From NCBI GenBank assembly GCA_027324025.1, contig DAHVYW010000007.1, forward strand, positions 1 to 5,856: 5,856 nucleotides of DNA. Reading direction: 5' to 3'. Shown in pieces: positions 5,011-5,856 of the stretch. The translations under genes and the position numbers were made by a program. The stretch is from JAJZQD01 sp021847735 (lineage in GTDB: Bacteria > Bacillota > Thermincolia > Thermincolales > UBA2595). Every line of letters starts with the position of its first letter. The stretch's first letter is position 1. The notes under the pieces were generated by a model. The model was not told the origin of the DNA. It was given only the letters and a program-made list of their open reading frames with translations, and searched no databases.

Positions 5011-5499
5011 ATGTGTCAATGTACTAATGATGCTGAACCAAAAACAAAAGAGGGTCTAGAATTGGAAAAGGTATTTGCCCAGTATGTGGGGAAGAAAGGT
5101 GCTCTAATCCCGGTTTTGCAAAAGGCCCAGGCTATCTACGGGTACCTGCCCGTAGAGGTTCTGAAGGAAATATCCCGCAATCTGCAGATTCCGGTAAGCA
5201 AGATTTATGGAGTTTGCACTTTTTATGCCCAGTTTCATCTTAAGCCAAGAGGCCGCAACATCATCAGGGTTTGCCTGGGTACTGCCTGTCATGTCCGTGG
5301 CGGGGCAAAAATTGCCGAAGCTATTTCAAAGGCAGTTGGCATTAAAGACGGTGAGACAACCGAAGACCTAAGATATACTTTTGAGTCAGTAGCTTGCCTA
5401 GGCTGCTGTGGGTTGGCCCCGGTTATGATGGTTAATGACGAAACCCACGGCCGGTTGACCCCTGATATGGTAGCAGGCCTGTTAGACCAGTACAAATAA
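5011..5499 (+). CDS. hndA: NuoE/HndA-like [2Fe-2S] subunit of NAD(P)-linked [FeFe]-hydrogenase
   Basis: This 162-residue soluble protein belongs to the 24-kDa (NuoE/HndA/HydC) thioredoxin-fold family. A helical N-terminal part (about 15-80) includes GALIPVLQKAQAIYGYLP and the family block VSKIYGVCTFYAQFHLKPRG. The C-terminal ferredoxin domain binds one [2Fe-2S] cluster through C88 and C93 (CLGTAC) and C129 and C133 (CLGCC); the usual CLGAC alanine is an extra cysteine, C132. In multisubunit [FeFe]-hydrogenases this subunit passes electrons to or from the flavin NuoF-like subunit. The start is ATG 5011, with GGAGGG and AAAGG just upstream. The frame stays open back to an ATG at 4948, but that one lacks a ribosome site and overlaps the candidate -10 box. 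The next gene, an HndB-like ferredoxin, favours an Hnd-type tetramer over a HydABC trimer; NuoE-like subunits also occur in formate dehydrogenases and complex I. Confidence 0.88.
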   Translation: MCQCTNDAEPKTKEGLELEKVFAQYVGKKGALIPVLQKAQAIYGYLPVEVLKEISRNLQIPVSKIYGVCTFYAQFHLKPRGRNIIRVCLGTACHVRGGAKIAEAISKAVGIKDGETTEDLRYTFESVACLGCCGLAPVMMVNDETHGRLTPDMVAGLLDQYK

Positions 5500-5555
5500 T
5501 TATCAAATGAATAGTAAATAAGGAAAATTATTAATGTATTAGGGAGGTGACCCTG

Positions 5556-5856
5556 GTGATTAAAAGTCCCGAAGATTTAAAACGCCTTAGGGAAGAAGCA
5601 AAGGCGCTGACCAGTATTCGTGCCGGTCAGGGTGTTGAAATAATTGTAGGTATGGGAACCTGTGGTATCGCTGCCGGAGCTAGGGAGGTCATGAGCGCCA
5701 TTCTTGACGAACTCAGCAAACGGGAGATGTCCGATGTACGGGTTAGTCAAACCGGTTGTATCGGGATGTGTGAGAAAGAAGTCCTGGTGGATGTCGTCCG
5801 CCCCGGAGAAACAAGGATTACCTATGGTCGGGTAAAACCCCAAGACATTACCAGGA
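5556..5856 (+). CDS. hndB: HndB-like thioredoxin-fold [2Fe-2S] ferredoxin (partial, runs off the window)
   Basis: The first 100 residues are present and the 3' end is cut by the window. The N-terminus IKSPEDLKRLREEA, the block GMGTCGIAAGAREV (33-46) and TGCIGMC (66-72) are typical of small ferredoxin subunits that lie between the NuoE-like and NuoF-like genes of NAD(P)-linked [FeFe]-hydrogenases. Family length is usually about 120 residues, so roughly 20 should lie beyond the edge. Only three cysteines are visible (C36, C68, C72), whereas the classical thioredoxin-like [2Fe-2S] cluster uses four; the position after GTCG-x-A-x-G has alanine. The start is GTG 5556, with GGAGGTGA 5 nt upstream. 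It lies 56 bp after the hndA-like stop in the same direction, so co-transcription is likely. It could instead be the N-terminal domain of a fused NuoF-like protein, which the missing sequence would settle. Confidence 0.82.
   Translation, partial: MIKSPEDLKRLREEAKALTSIRAGQGVEIIVGMGTCGIAAGAREVMSAILDELSKREMSDVRVSQTGCIGMCEKEVLVDVVRPGETRITYGRVKPQDITR

Overview
The window looks like a chromosomal segment from an anaerobic, spore-forming or syntrophic/acetogenic member of the Firmicutes, perhaps a Peptococcaceae relative such as Pelotomaculum or Desulfotomaculum. The basis is the combination of an NAD(P)-linked [FeFe]-hydrogenase locus, strong GGAGG-type ribosome binding sites, frequent GTG/TTG starts and the style of the protein families. 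This placement is inference. No rRNA or other phylogenetic marker is present.

Layout, left to right. (1) Bases 1-628 are a decayed insertion sequence of IS1182-like type. Its transposase has lost its N-terminus, an internal block and its catalytic C-terminus. Each end is a self-complementary hairpin. The right-hand hairpin directly abuts the stop codon of the neighbouring gene and, with an adjoining U-tract, looks like that operon's intrinsic terminator. (2) Bases 629-4599 hold five leftward (minus-strand) genes. In transcription order they are a DRTGG-domain protein, a small SpoIIAB/RsbW-like HATPase, a sensory-type [FeFe]-hydrogenase-like iron-sulfur protein, a second DRTGG-domain protein, and a PHP-phosphoesterase/HATPase fusion. 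A block of three consecutive hairpins (3651-3743) splits the set into 2 + 3 genes. (3) Bases 4600-5010 are a divergent intergenic region. It carries a candidate sigma-A promoter for the rightward genes and an imperfect 38-bp direct repeat. (4) From 5011 rightward are a NuoE/HndA-like [2Fe-2S] subunit and the start of an HndB-like thioredoxin-fold ferredoxin, which runs off the window. The NuoF-like (HndC) and catalytic (HndD) subunits would be expected next.

Working model. The rightward operon encodes an electron-bifurcating or NAD(P)-reducing [FeFe]-hydrogenase. The leftward operon looks like a signalling module built around a hydrogenase homologue that keeps the H-cluster cysteines but has altered catalytic surroundings. 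Its likely partners are two ATP-binding (GHKL) modules, one PHP module and two DRTGG domains. No phosphoacceptor-histidine domain, response regulator, sigma factor or STAS antagonist is visible, so the signal output is unknown. This leftward module is the most interesting part of the window.
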